Part shown: in pieces, positions 43,246 through 57,000 of the stretch
Layout: each line of letters begins with the position of its first letter
Position numbering within the stretch: the first letter of the stretch is position 1
From: Nannochloropsis oceanica
Lineage: Eukaryota; Sar; Eustigmatophyceae; Eustigmatales; Monodopsidaceae
DNA length: 64,000 nucleotides
Direction of reading: 5' to 3'
Assembly: GCA_004519485.1 (NCBI GenBank)
Contig: CP038130.1
Location: 620,001 to 684,000 of the forward strand
Translations under genes and position numbers: made by a program
Notes under the pieces: generated by a model
Told to the model about the DNA's origin: nothing
The model's input: only the letters and a program-made list of their open reading frames with translations
Database searches by the model: none

Positions 43246-46200
43246 ATGGAGGAGGACATAGCCGCCGGGACCACAATCAGCACTGTCGGGAGCGGAGCTG
43301 CTACGACGGCGGCGACGACAACGATGACGGAAGAGGAAGAGGAGGAGGAGGAGGAGGAGGCAGAAGTTGAGATGGTGTTCGACTCGGCAAAGGAGACCGA
43401 AGATGAGGAGGTCATTGCTTCCCCAGCGGCGCCAATGCAACCCGCTTTGCCTCCCGTGAATAAGGATGAAGGCTGCAGCAGTAGCAGCAACACCACCACC
43501 ACCACGACCACCAACAACAACAATAACAAGAACACCAAGAACATGGAGATAGGCCGTGAGAGCGCAGCGGCAGGGGCAGCGGTACCGGCAGCGCCAGCTC
43601 CTGAGTCAGCTGATGTCGTGCCTGTCCCCGAGAAGAAGAAGTATGCCTACCGTCCTCCACGCATGGGAGATTCGTTTCAAGCCACCGTGCCCACTTTTGG
43701 TTCCGAGGTATGTGCTGGTCAAAAGGAGATCATGTCTATTGCCTTTGATTTGGTTTGCTGAGGGCGCATTACGGGCAGAGGCATGTCTTCCCTTCGACGT
43801 GCAGCTAGTCGGCATAACACCACGCGCACCTCAACTGCTGTAAGCAAGCTCACTCGATGTTTTGTTCTTGTTTCTTTTCCCTTACTAAAGACGACGCACG
43901 CCCATCGGACACGCACAACGACCAAAAAGACAGCGCCCGAGGCCAGCATGAACGACCTGCGACCGAACCAGACCTCGTTGCGGGACGGGTTGATTTGGGA
44001 ACCCTCGGCGCTTTCCGGGGAGGAGGTAGACAACTACCTGATCATGACGCGTGGCCTGGTCATACAAACATCGCACACTCGCGATCGACACGAACCCCGC
44101 TGGCGACGGCCAGGTGTCTCGTCCACTGGCGTCCTACTCACAGCGGATCAAGAAGCAGCGGCAACCGCAGTGGCAGCAGCAGGTGGGGGGACTGGTGACA
44201 TCATACCATTGGAGGCTGACGAGCAGGCGCTGTTTTACCTGTACCAACAGAATTACAAGCTGGACATGACTTTTTTGCGCCTGATCTCTGAGCTCGGGAT
44301 GCAGAAAGGTGCGCATTGCTATTGTTACACGCGTACCTGCTTCCAGTTGTCCTGTACATATCCTACTCTTGCACATTTGACCCAATATTTCTCACCTCAA
44401 CTCACCGCACTCTTTTTCTGGTCCACACTCCTTTCCACACCCAACAGAGCACAAGTTTCTGCACGCGCTTAACACGCTTTATCAGTCCGGTGCTTCGGCT
44501 TCCTCGCTAGACCGGCGCGATCGCTCAACGCTCATAGGGTCTTTCGCCTCTGGAGGCACGCCATATGTCGGCTATGCACGGGGGGGGCGTGCCGCGCAAT
44601 TTCCTTACAAGTATTCTTTCCCCATCAAGGTGGCGCCTCTGGTGGCAAGCAAGTTGGCCACGAACGATGAAGATGGCTGTGGTCCTGATGACCAGGAGGA
44701 GGGAGAAGAGGATGAGGCGCCGGGCGAAGGGTGAGTGTGTTTGTCTCCTACGTGTTTCTCTCCCTATTTCTATGACAAGTTCCTCTCTGTCCCCCAAATG
44801 ATATTTTATTCCTTTCACTCTCCCTCCTTTCCTCCTCACTTGATTTTCTAACAGCCGGGAGAAGAAGAAGCGTTCCGCCGACAAGACTGAAACGCGGAAG
44901 CAGTACGTGATATTGGCAGAGCGAGCAGGCAATCTTTGGCGTATTTTGGAAGCAGCTCGCAAGAAAGCTAGCAGTAGCGGCAGCAGCAACAGCACCAACA
45001 ACAATAATAACAGCAACAACAATAGCAACAACAACCTCAATGGCGAGTCCTCGGGGGGAACGTCAACAGCAGCTGGGCCCCCGGCGACGGATCGACCCAG
45101 CCAGGCACATATGATGACGCTCCTTCGAGAGATAGCCAGTTTGCCCAACCTTGAGCTCCCTCCCGGTGGTACGTGCGTGCAAGTGTTTGTGTTTCCATCC
45201 TCTTTCTTGCTATTTTATCCGTCACTCCTGCGCGTCACTTCTAATTCACGTCATCCGCAAACCTCCCTGTACCCCCCACACCAGATATCCCCGCCAAGGA
45301 GATGGAGAAGTCCTTGGGGGGTCTGAAGGAGGCTCTGGCGACGTCCAGGCAATATGTAGCCAAGGTTCATGACGCTCTCAACACCACAGCGGGTCAGCCT
45401 AGCACGATTGCTGACATCAAGGATCTTCTTGAGGAGCTCCAGCAGCAGCCCATTCAACTTCTGGTACGTGTGATAGGACGATGAACGAATGTAGTGTGAT
45501 TGTTGTTGTTGTGCTATACAATTGGTCATACTGATCACTACAATATCCCCGCCTGTACTCCTCCTTCCTACTATATCACCAGGAGGAAGCTCAACTATCC
45601 CGCATCGTCGCCGAGGCGACGGCATGGCAAACGGCGGCCGAGGAGCTAGCACAACACCTGGAGAGGGCCTCCCTCCCCGACGCTGAGGTCCTGATCGCAG
45701 CCGCGGATGCTCTGCCCCTACATTTCGAGCTCAAAACCTGGCTGCAGGACAAGGTCGAGGAATGCCGGGCGCTGGGGAAGGAGATTTGCGCAGCTGTGCC
45801 TTTTCGGGCAGCGCGGAGCATGGGAGAATGTCAAACAATAGAAGCGTTGCGGCGGCTGCTAGAACGGGCTCGCGAGGTGCGGCTGCAGTTTCCCGAAGTG
45901 GAGGTGCTGCAAGCAGTGATCGGGCGCACAGAGAAGTGGTTGGGCGAAGCAATGGTGGCTGTATCAGAGACGCCGGATTTACGGAAGTTACAAAATTTGT
46001 TGGAGGATGCGAATACCATCCCTGTAGACTTGAGCGAGACGTGCGATGTGATCAAGGGCAAAGTGGAGCAGGCCCATCAGTGGGTGGAGAAGGTCCGCAA
46101 GGCTCTCCCTCGCAAAAATAAGACCCGCAGTAACGCCAGCGACGCGGGCAAGGTAGATTACACGGCGGCTCGCACCCTCTTGAATGAAGGGGAGGGCATC

Positions 46201-49200
46201 CGTGTGGGCGTGAAGGAGCTGGATGACATTGCCGGGGTGCTGGATACGGCGGAGACCTGGCTTCAGCGTGTGCGGGGTGCATTGGAGGAGTCGACGGATG
46301 AGACGGGTTTACAATCTTTACAAGCGCTCCTGTGCGAGGCTGATGACATCCCCGTGGAGATGGACGAGCACAAGATTCTGGCTGCGGAGATTGAGGCTCG
46401 TCGGTGGGGGTTGCGGGTACAGCCTCGCCTTGCCGGGTCCAAGGTCACTGTCAAGGCGCTGGAGAAGCTAGTGGCGGAGGCCGCGGGGCTGCGAGCGCGT
46501 CTACCTCTTGCCGCACAGCAGCAGAAATCGTGGCGGCTACCGGAGGAGATTGAAGCCCGTAGTCGGTTGCAGAAGGCGTATGCCTGGCTGAAGGATCATC
46601 GAAGCTGCGTCAACCCCAATGGGTTGGGCTTCCGCAAAGGGGTGACGGTGCACAAGGTTCTACAGTTGCTTCAGCGTGCGCGGGCCGTACCTGTGGACTT
46701 GTCGGAGCCCATGAGACAACTGGAGGACGCGGTGGTCAAGGCGGAGAAGTGGCTTGAGGCCTCGGCGGGCATTTTGCAATCTTGTGGAATTCAGCAGCGG
46801 ACTGCGTTCACGCTGCCGGAGACCAAGGCAAAGGCTGCCGATGGGGCGGAAAGGGATTCTGGATCTGCGGATGGTAAGGGTGGGGAAGGGGAAAAGGAAA
46901 AGAATGCTATCGAAGATAAGGATGAGGAGGAGGTAGATGTCGATGATGACGATGCCGAGAGCTCGGGTGATGACGAGGAGATTTTGCCTACGGGCCTGAA
47001 GGTCGAGCAGGAGGCATTAGTGGAGTGTGTGGGAGAAGCTTCTGACATCGGATTGGAGCTATACGAGGCAGAAAAACTCAAGGCATTGCTGCAGCGCATG
47101 CAAGGATGGCTGGACCAGTTGGGGGTAGTGTGCCCAAAACGGATGAGTAAGCGGCGGGGGATGCGATTGAAGGTGACGGTACAGGAGGTGCACGACCTGG
47201 TGGAGCAGGGCAAGGCCTTGCCGATCAACCTCTCGGAGGAAGTGGAGGAGATCACTGAGCGCTTGCAAGCGACGCTCAAGTGGCAGACGGAGGTGCAGGC
47301 CGAGCTGCTGGACATTGCGCGGGACGGACTCCGTGAAAGCAAAGCCTACAAGCTTAAGGAGGTCAAAAAGGAGAGAGAAGAGGAAATGGACGAGGCTAAT
47401 AAGGAAGCGGGCGAAGGCGATGATGTCTTCAACGAAACGCATGAAAAGCGGCTGAAGCGCTTGGAAGCGCTGGTGGACCAGACGAGCGACGTTGGGATCG
47501 AGTCGGCGGAGGACGACATGATTATTCGGCACCTGAAGGCCCACAAGTGGGCCTCAAGCGCCATTGATCTCTTAGAATTTGTCGATCCTAAATCGACCAT
47601 CAACGAAGTGTGCATGGCCGAGATTGCGGACGTAGTGACCGATGGTGATGGAGTACTGCATAAGGAGGTGGTGGACGAGGACGCAGAGTGCGGAGCAATG
47701 AACCGACAACCTTCTTCTTTGGGGAGAAGGGAGTCTCCTTCAGTCAGTGTCAGTGAGAAGGAGGGCGGTAGCAGCGCGAACGCGGGCTCCTCCTCGGCGA
47801 TTTGCTCTCCAGCGTCCGCCACGGGACGGGGGGAGAGGAGGTGGTCGTCGTCGGCAATGGCAGCGGCTAGCGCTACTGGTGGAGAAACCATGGAGATGGA
47901 TGGCGCCGAGAATGACGAGGGTGTGGGGGAGGGCGAGGAGGAAGATGGGACTGGGTACGCGACCAAGAAGGATTTTGAAGTATACGTGACAGAGCAGGGA
48001 GAGGTGAAGAAGCGGCGCTTGAAACCGAAGATGAAAAAGGTGCTGGTGGAGAGTCATGGAGAGTGTGATGAAGTGCTGCAGGAGATGATGCTCTTTTGGT
48101 GGGATCAGATTGGCAGCCTGCGGAGGATTTGGGAGACGAGCCGGGAATGGTCCAAGCGCGCCACGCGGCTGCTGAGCCCAGGCGGGGAGAAGGTGAAGAT
48201 GGACGTGATGGAGTCCTTATTGGCCGAGACGGCGGAGTGGGGCTTTAACATGGACCTTGTCAATCGCGTGAGGGCCGAGGTAGAGCGGGGGAAGAGCATA
48301 TTGGCCCGGGCTACATCAGCGTTGGAGGGGGATGATTCAGCGAAGCTTGAGCTGCCGGTGCTTAAGTCTCTTATCACGGAGGGCGACAAGTGCAAGGTAC
48401 TGGTCGAGGAGATCAAATCCCTGCGCAAGCATGTCGCTAGTGGGCAGCGATGGATAGCGCGATACCAGAAGTCGCGGCCAGAGGAGCTGGACGAGATGAT
48501 GGCCCTGGCGGAGGAAGCGAAGGAGATTCGTATGGACCTAGGGGAGGACTTGCAGACGGTGCTACACAGTGTAACACGCTGTTGCTTTTGCCGACAGACG
48601 GTGGACGGTCCCTTGGTCCGCTGCACGGAATGCGGGGAGAAGTATCATCAACGGTGCCTGGCTGTGGGGGAGACGGATGCAGTGGATTGGGAGCGGCAGG
48701 GATGGTGCTGTCCGCGTTGCTTGGTGCGATGGCACATGCGGGACGCTCTTGCCAAGACGATGGTCATTGTCTCCAAGTGGATCGCGGTGCCCAACGCCTC
48801 GCCGCTGGGCCCCATCCCGTTGCTGGGTCAGTCGATGATGGCGCAAGGGCTGTACGGGGGAGGCAACCCCATACTAGAAGACCCTTATATAAGGGCGTTG
48901 GAGGTGACGACGGGGAAAGTCAAGGCCTGGATGAAGCGCTTGTTGCATGCAATTATAGTCTGCGCGGATCGGAATGCAGAGGAGGTCCGGACGCTAGGCA
49001 CGTCCAAGCTTGTCAAGAGCAGCGTGCTGGTGGAAGTCATTCGGCTGGCCAAGGGGGATTCGGATGTGGACAAATGCGCTGATGTTAAAGAGGTGATCTG
49101 GAACCTGAGCGTGGTCTTTTGGGGCGCCCGCCTAGTCTGCCAGCTCCGGCGTCGGCCGAGCTTGGTACCCCTGCAGGCGCTGACGGCTGAGATGCAGTCG

Positions 49201-50364
49201 GTGGGGATTCACAACGAGCCGCTGCAGGTGATGTTAAACAACCTCATCTCGCGGGCCATGGAGTGGATCTACAAGACCAAACCAATGTTGCGCGAAGGCT
49301 GGCTTAGTGGTGACCATGCGTTCATTGATGTGGAGCGGCTGCGGGAGCTGATGAAGGAGAAGCGCAACATACCCGTGCGCCTGCTGTTGGAGAGGCGGGT
49401 TGAGGCCATGCTCTCGGAGGAGCCGGGCAAGCGGTATTGTCACTGCCGCGGCTTTTACGATGGCTATTTCATGGTACAGTGCGTTGCCTGCAATGAGTGG
49501 TTCCACGGTAAATGCGTACAGATTCGGGCGGAGGACTTGGACAAGAAAACTGACTACCAGTGCGTGGCGTGCTCGGAGCAGAAGAAGCAACCTTATCCCT
49601 ATCTGCCCTACCGCGCGCCTGATCCAGACCTTGCCTTGGCCGAGGTAGACGAGGAGGAGGAAGAGGCCGTGGCGGAAGCCATTCTGGGCGGGGCTGCAGG
49701 TGGAATTGACACTGGAGGTGCCGGCTTGGCGGCAATTGCAGGCGGAGTTAATATGCTGGACCAGGATGAAGAGATGATCATGGCCGACAAGGTCAGCTTG
49801 GAGGGCATTTTTCCATGCAAGAAGAAGCTCATTTCGTTGGACGAGTCTTCGAATCACGTGGACGTCTACCTCTTGCCCTTACCCGCGTCGCTAAAGCGCA
49901 AGAAGATCGTGACAGGGGGAGGTGGCGAACGTCGAGCGCCGGGGCTTTCCTCTGCGATGGAGGGCGCGAGCAAGAAGAAACACAAACCTACCCATTCTGG
50001 AAATGCCGGTAGCGGAGGCTACGGTGGTGGAAGTGGCGGGGGTGGGTCCAAGGGAGGGGGGGGAGAAAGCGGTGGTGCGAATGGTGGGGATGGGGGAGGG
50101 AGCGGACGTAGTCACAGCAAATCGAAGAAGAAGAAGCCTGTATTTCCCTCTGCTCCCGATGGCGGAGCAGATAGTGGAGTAGTGGCGATGGCGGGCGTCG
50201 AGCCCCCTGTCGCGGTTCCTGTTGTGGGCGTGGCCAAGCCGGGTGACTTGGTTGCCGCCGCAAGCCAGCGTGGCCGTGTACGCAAGCCCCTCCGCAAGCC
50301 AGATGATTTCGTCTTTGGCAGCGGGGGTGGAGGAGGTGGAGGTGGTGGTGGATATCGAAAGTGA
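43246..50364 (+). CDS. ELM2 / PLU-1-like-repeat / double-PHD chromatin protein
   Basis: A 2,145-residue nuclear protein built from exons 43246-43707, 43891-44308, 44448-44730, 44855-45168, 45285-45463 and 45583-50364; all phases fit. An ELM2 domain (about 135-290: RPPRMGDSFQATVPTF, GLIWEPSALSGEEVDNYL, EQALFYLYQQNYKLDMTF) is the kind that recruits histone deacetylases. From about 405 to 1,550, and again to 1,835, helical modules of 50-60 residues repeat the pattern LL-x-EA-x2-IPV-x-L ... A-x2-W-x3-V. They resemble the PLU-1-like region of KDM5 demethylases. PHD 1 (about 1,551-1,600) has CCFCRQTVDGPLVRCTECG, HQRC and CCPRC. PHD 2 (about 1,838-1,885) has YCHCRGFYDGYFMVQCVACN, WFHGKC and CVAC. 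No JmjC, ARID or SANT domain is seen, so it is not a demethylase. The C-terminal 200 residues are Gly/Lys-rich. The start is ATG 43246; a longer 5' coding part is possible. Confidence 0.85.
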
Positions 50365-51119
50365 CACAAAGAAGCTGTAGGAGGGCGATTTGATGGGGTA
50401 AAGGGAGAGGGAAAGAGAGAGAGGGACGGGAGGATTTAGGAAGGAGGGTTAAGTACTGAGACATTTAGATATAGATATCAATCACAGATAAATACACCCA
50501 AAGGCGGGAACAAACAAACAATCTGCCAAGATTGATTGATTGATTGATTGATTGATTCGTTTTTTTTGTCAGATCGATATTGACCCTAATAAAACCTCTT
50601 TATGTATCGAAATGTTTAATGAACCATTTAACATGCCAGATGGGGAAAAAGACGTGCCAAGACAACTTTGTTTTTGACCTCCTGCCCATTTTTGAATCAG
50701 CCAACAAGTTGGTCAACGGCAGTCTCCCAGGGGTTAGGTTTGTGGGCCCTCGATGCCTATGTCACCGGCATGACAGCCGCTTGCAAACACAAAATAGACA
50801 TCTCTGTACATTAAGGTGGTCTTTGGGTCAATATATAGGCCTGGATAAGTGAGCAACATGGCAGCAAATCTGTGTGATCTCTCGCACTTATTCATTCGCC
50901 ATCATGCCCTGCAACGCACCCACGCCCTTTCATCGTCGCCCCACGTAACCCCGCATATTAGCACGTTGACGGAGTGCACGCGCATGTACAGGGCGCAAGA
51001 AAAGCATGAATGCCATCTGTTGTGGTAGTTCCGGAATGTTTCGGATGTCCTCCGCGTCGAGATGAACCAGCCGTCTCACTCACCCCTCGGTACTCTCGCA
51101 CTTACAGATTTTCGCAGCC
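50365..51119. other. Intergenic
   Basis: This is the 3' flank of the chromatin gene and 5' flank of the glycoprotein gene. It contains a short GATT microsatellite at 50531-50556. No gene or RNA recognised. Confidence 0.55.
50531..50556 (+). repeat. (GATT)n microsatellite
   Basis: Six consecutive GATT units are followed by a T-run. Confidence 0.9.
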
Positions 51120-53976
51120 ATGTCCCCGGCTGGGGCAGGGCATGGTGGTGGCGATGATGGCAGCAGAAAGGAGAGGGATGGTGGACTCCGCGTCAAGGAG
51201 TTGCGGAGCCAGCACTCGCTGCGACACAAGCTACAAAAATGGCGCGGCACGCAATGGATGTCGCGTGGAGCAGGGGAGATCAATCTGGACGAAAGTCAGT
51301 CCCTGAGCCTCTTGGATGTCAGGGGAAGGATCAGGGCATGTGGGGCTGGTCTCTGGCAGCGGCGTTCGCCCATGTGCATGGGGTTTTCGTTCATCTTTCT
51401 GGCTGTGACGATTATGATGTGCGTGCTCCTCGTGGACGTTTTGCGCCTCATACCCTGTATGAATCCCAACTCCCCGTGCTTTAATCTGGCTCTGGCCGAG
51501 TTTCAGAACATTTGCAGTTTTGAACGCATGCCGGTGCGCCTGACGACAACAGCCATGCTACCCCATATCTACTCTCGCCTTCATGTCAAATCGGCAGTCA
51601 TCGATGTGGCTCTGCGCGGTGACCATGGGCCAGGGCACGTGGCTACCTCTTCCTTTACGGAAAAGGATGCACTATCTTCAATGGTACTGAAGGGAGGGGA
51701 GCAGAATTTGACAGTCAATTCAATCATGGTGGTGACCAACACCACGGGGCTGGCCATCATGTTCGCCTACCTGTTGAACGAGATCGATTTCCAGGTGGCC
51801 ATCACGGCCAAGATCCAGGTTGTGGTGCAGACGCCTTTGCGAGTGCGCATAAAAGCCCCCATTAATTCAAATTTCTTCCTGACTTGCGGTCACCTTCCCT
51901 GCAAGGAGTCCGTCTGCAAGTACATTTGTCAATTTGGAAATTACCCTCTGAAAGACCCCGACCCCGGCAATCCTTACCCTTATGTGACCCGCGTGGAGAA
52001 GGTGCGCCTGGCTTACGACGAGGAAGGGGAATACATTATCTCCCCGCAAGTGGACGTGTGGCTGCGGGACTTCAAGGCTTCGGCTTCTTTCCCAAAATCT
52101 ATTTTGGACATGTACTTCTACAACAGCACCAAGCCAGGGAGCATATCGGGATTTCGGGAGCGACACGACTTGGACGAGGACCACAAGCTTTTCCGGGTGA
52201 CGTTGCATGAATTCTTGCTGCAGAGCCTCGAAAGCTCGGGTGGCAAGCCCTTTAGGATGAAAATGGACTTGCGGCTCTTAAACAACACGGCCGGTCAAGC
52301 TGCCACCGCACGGGACTTCACCACGCGCTTCCTGGGAAAGGAACCCATGTATATATACCTTGCGGCCACCCCTATTGATACCACCTGTCCTCAGCTCCGC
52401 AATCCACTGCTGATGGTTCCACCAGCTGGTTTGTCCCTGAACACAAATTTGAGCACCAAGGACTCATCAGACAGCAGCCTCAGCAACATGGGCGCCTTGA
52501 CTGACGTTTTTCGTGTAAATTCCGTGGATCTTTTCAGCTTGAACAATACAATCCTGCGATCATTTGCCAACATTACGCTTATGCTGCCCTTTGCGCTCGA
52601 AGGCGAATTGCCTGCTCTGGACATGGACGGATTTGCCGGTCCCGATTTGGTGGGCCATTTCAAGGCCTTTCCAGTCACTCTACCCCCAGTAGTGCCGCGA
52701 CAAGGATTTGAGCGGGACAGGGCGCCTGCTCACACGTTCGGCAAGGAGGCCATGTCGTTGTTTGCGCCCAAGGGGGAGGCGACAGTTGTATTATTTACTG
52801 AGGCTGAGCTTTCACAATGGGGTATAGAAAAGCTGGAGACGATTTTCCCGAATGTGTTGTCGCAGTTGGAGGAGCTAGACATAGACTTGGTGGGTTCTCG
52901 ACCCGCTGAGCCGGGGAATGTGATGCAGACTTTTTTGAATGGTGTGGTAATCAAACTAGCCAGCCTTGAGGACCGGCTGATCCAGCACGGGGAGGCAAAT
53001 GAGGACCGGATGTTCTTCACGCCGGCCGACAGCCCGATCAAGCCCCGCGTGCACATGGAGGTAAAATCCATCCCCTATGTGCACAGCAACGACACGGGCC
53101 TGCTGATATATTTAAATTTCACCTACCCTGACGCCTTTCAAGGCCGCTTTGACATTCGCGGGGGATCTATGCATTTCTTGCTCGCCGACTGGAATTCGAC
53201 GGCCCTGGCAACGGTCACTGTGCTGGACTCCTTACTCTCCCGGGAGCTCACGCACCTGGAGGCAGAGGTCTTCATCTCTGACAGGACACAGGCCGAGGCC
53301 GTGCATAACTTGATTGATGCCCTCTCAAAAAAAATGCCCTCGGGTCTGCGCATTTCAGAGGGTGTAGTGGACTCGGCTCCAGGGCTGAAACAGCGAGTGC
53401 CCATTTCATATACGGACGTCGAGTGGGGATGTGCCGAGGACATAGTCGTGCATTGTCCGAACCTACGCCCCTCGGAAACCCGAGCCTGTTTGAACCAAGC
53501 TTTGGACGGGCGAATCCTCTCCCACCAATGCCTCAAAGTGCTGCTGCCCCGCGGAGAGCTGGATTTGGAGATCCGTGACCTAGCCAAAGTGATGGATGTG
53601 GGCCGCGGCATCGCCAACGGATTGTTGGAGCAGGTCAAAACCACGGCCAGCAAAGTCGCAGTAAATTTGATTGAGGTCTTGAGTCTAAGCACGCCAGAAG
53701 AAGCGATTGACCTGCAGGTCATTTTAGAGGAGAATAAACTCGACATTGGCATGCCTGAAGGGACCCCTGTAGAGGTGCGGGTTCGCGCCAATCTCTCCAT
53801 TGGCATCTTTGATAGCATTGACCTTACCTTTGTGGTTCCTCCTTTGGCCGTTGAGATTTCGACGCCTTTGCCCAAAAACCTGGCTGAAAGACTAAAAGTG
53901 CCGGCCCCGGTTGGGGATAAGAAGGCTGTGAAAGCGACGAAAAGGGATCAATATGATGATGAAGAAGAGGAAAAGA

Positions 53977-54030
<54 letters not shown>

Positions 54031-57000
54031 GTGATGGTGATGATAAGGAGGGGGAGGAGGATGAGGTCAAGGAGGGAGAGAAGGAAGAGGATGGGGGAAC
54101 GGAGGAGGAGGAGGAGAAGGAAGAGGGAGAGGGAGAGGAGGAGACACCAGTTACGATGGATTACAATGCTGATGACAAGGAATATGCCGCGACAACGTCT
54201 CTCTTAACGCTAGTGCTTCCCGCGATGGATAAGGAGTACGTGCACAGTTCCCTTTTGCTGGTGGACTCAGCGGTTCGAATCAGTAATATTTACCATGCAA
54301 TGTGCTGGTTAGAAGACATCATGGCCGACTTGACAGACAAGTACGTGATTGTCCACCCTGCGAGCACTGGTGACGTGTGGTCCTACATAATGGCGCCTCT
54401 CCGACTTAAGATTGACATTTTAACGGCCATCAACTCCACTTCAGGGCAACCTCCGTCGGACACGGACGAGTCAGGTGCTCCGGCAACCTTTTTGCAGGAG
54501 AATATTAACGAGACTTGGAGCAAAATTTTGTTTCGCGCCGCCTCCTTCCCGGAGCTAATTGTGACAGAGTCCCAGCTGGCATTCTCTCAGGCTTGGAGCG
54601 AAGCTGTAGATGTACGTATCCCAGCGATGGGTATGTCTGTGTATACCTCTTTTGTGGAGGAGGGCGATCGGCATTTGGTCCCGCTCTTGACTGATGATAC
54701 GATTTGCTTGAAGGACGCGCATGCTTGTCTTCTGGGTGATTTCGGGGCGGGCACCTTCCAAACCACGCGCGGGGCTATGGTCATGGTGGACACCAATCTG
54801 AACATGACCGCGGAGGATGGTGGGCGCTTTTGGGGGCACATTCTGAGTGATTACATGGGCGGGGCTCGCGTCGGATTGTACCTGAAGACAAAAACTGGGG
54901 CGGCGGGCGATGATGGCAAGGCACTCTTTGACATGGATGCTTCCATCATCCTGCCCAAGATGCCACCGCTTAACATCCCCTTGAATGACATCGTGAGCCA
55001 GGTGGGGGAGATTACCCGACGTGCCTTACAGGAGAGCAGGCGGCAACTTTCTTTGGCGGAGATATGGTCGTCTTTGGATCCTATCATTCTCTCCATGACG
55101 CAGCCCGTAAGTATCAAAGTAGATACGGTCACGCTGGAGAATTTCGAGTCCAACACCATCGACCCCCTCGACCCGGCCTCTATTGCCCTTGGTGGTGATT
55201 TACTGGCCCGCAGCATCGTAACAATACCCGACATCCTTCAAGTCGACCTCCAAATCCCACCCTTGACCATGCAAATTCACAATGGCAACCTCAGCAAATT
55301 GCTCTTGCCGGCTGTCCCCGGCACCGAGGGCGACGGCGTGACTGGTGGGCATTCCCTTATGCACTTACCATGGGCCTCGGCTCAAGTTTCGGAGTTTGTC
55401 TACGACAGTCAACGCGACAACACGTCCACTGTGAAGCTCCATATTGACATTTTGCGTGTCAAACAGGCGCTTAAGCTGATGGAGGACGTGCTGATGGGCG
55501 GGAGGAATGTGACCATGACGGTAGTCGGGACTGAGGGGACCTCGAATTCGCTCTTCTCCCACATCTTCTCGCACATGAAGTTCCAGTTGGACATGTTCTC
55601 CAAGCCCGTGCCTTGTGTTACTGCTGACAAGCCTGATGCCAACGACGATGACAGAGTGGCAACACCACTCGGTGAGAATGCTTCCCACAAATCGGCTAGG
55701 ACCATCCCCACGGAGCGCATATCCATATCGGCCCACCTCTCCTCCATGGGCACAGCGCTATGGGGGGACGCGGAAATTTTCATCCCGCAGCAGACGAATC
55801 CGCTGGTTATGACCGTACTTGCGGGTGCCATGGAGCTGAGGATGGTATTAAAGGGTATTCCTGAGGCCACTGAGCCGCTTGCTTACATTTCCCTTACTCC
55901 AATGGTGCTAAGCCAAGAGCGAGACATGCATGTGGAGGCGAAGATGGTGATGGAGCCGGCGAATGTGGAGACGCTTCGCATCTTGGTGGCGCGCCTAAAG
56001 GCTCGGGAGGTGACGGAAGTGGTGCTGAAGGGCACCGTAGGCAATGCACCCATAGGACGCTTCAAGACGAGCCTGCTGCTGACGCCGGCATTGGTAGATA
56101 AGCTGGGCATATTCCCGGACGGCGGGGAGACATTTATCAAGGTTTCGCTCGACAAACTGCTTCGAAGTAATACTCCTTTCCGTTTTGACGATGTGGCTAT
56201 TGTGGGCGGGGAGGACGGTGTGGGCTCTTCTGTATCTTTGCCTTGTTTGCTCAAAGGGTGGTGCGATGGTGGGGTCGGACCCGGAGGCCCAAAAGGAAAT
56301 GCGGCAGGTATGACCACGAACTTACTGGCGTTGGTCTCGGCTACTGTTTCGGGTCTCTCAAACATTTTGGGCTTACCCGAGGATTTCCTGGGATTGAAAC
56401 TTGACCTACCGCGACTAGCCTTCAACGTGGCGGTGGACCCTACCTCTGAAGACCTGGGCACGGTCGTTTTGGAGCCGGTCCGGCTGACTCTTCGGGATGG
56501 GGCCAACATCTCGATGATGGCGCAGGCGAAGCTGACGGATGCTGATGGGCTGCAAGGCACTGTGTTTAGTATTTGGCAGCGCGCTTTTACTGTGTTCCTC
56601 GTTGGCGGCGCCGACGGGAGTGACAACGTCCTGAACTCAGTCATCCGCCTCTTACCAATTGCAATCGACGTGTCAGCCCCAGCAGTGGGAGCTAAGGAGT
56701 ATGTAGATAGCCTGCGGACGCTACCTACAGTTTGTGATGGGCGTTGGACCATGGAGGAGACCACGGCCTCAAGCTTCACTGCCCGCATCGACCTGCCGCA
56801 CCTGGTGAGTCCCATACCAGTGATGATGCAGCAATTCACTGCTACTGTCTATTATCACGACATGGCCATCCTGCGGGCCGACACCGCAGATGGCACATTC
56901 TTTATGGGACCTGAAGGGAGTACTGACCATTTGTCCGTTACCACACTCACGGCCTCGCCGGGCGCAAGAGCTGGGACATGTGACTACTTGTCGACGCCGG

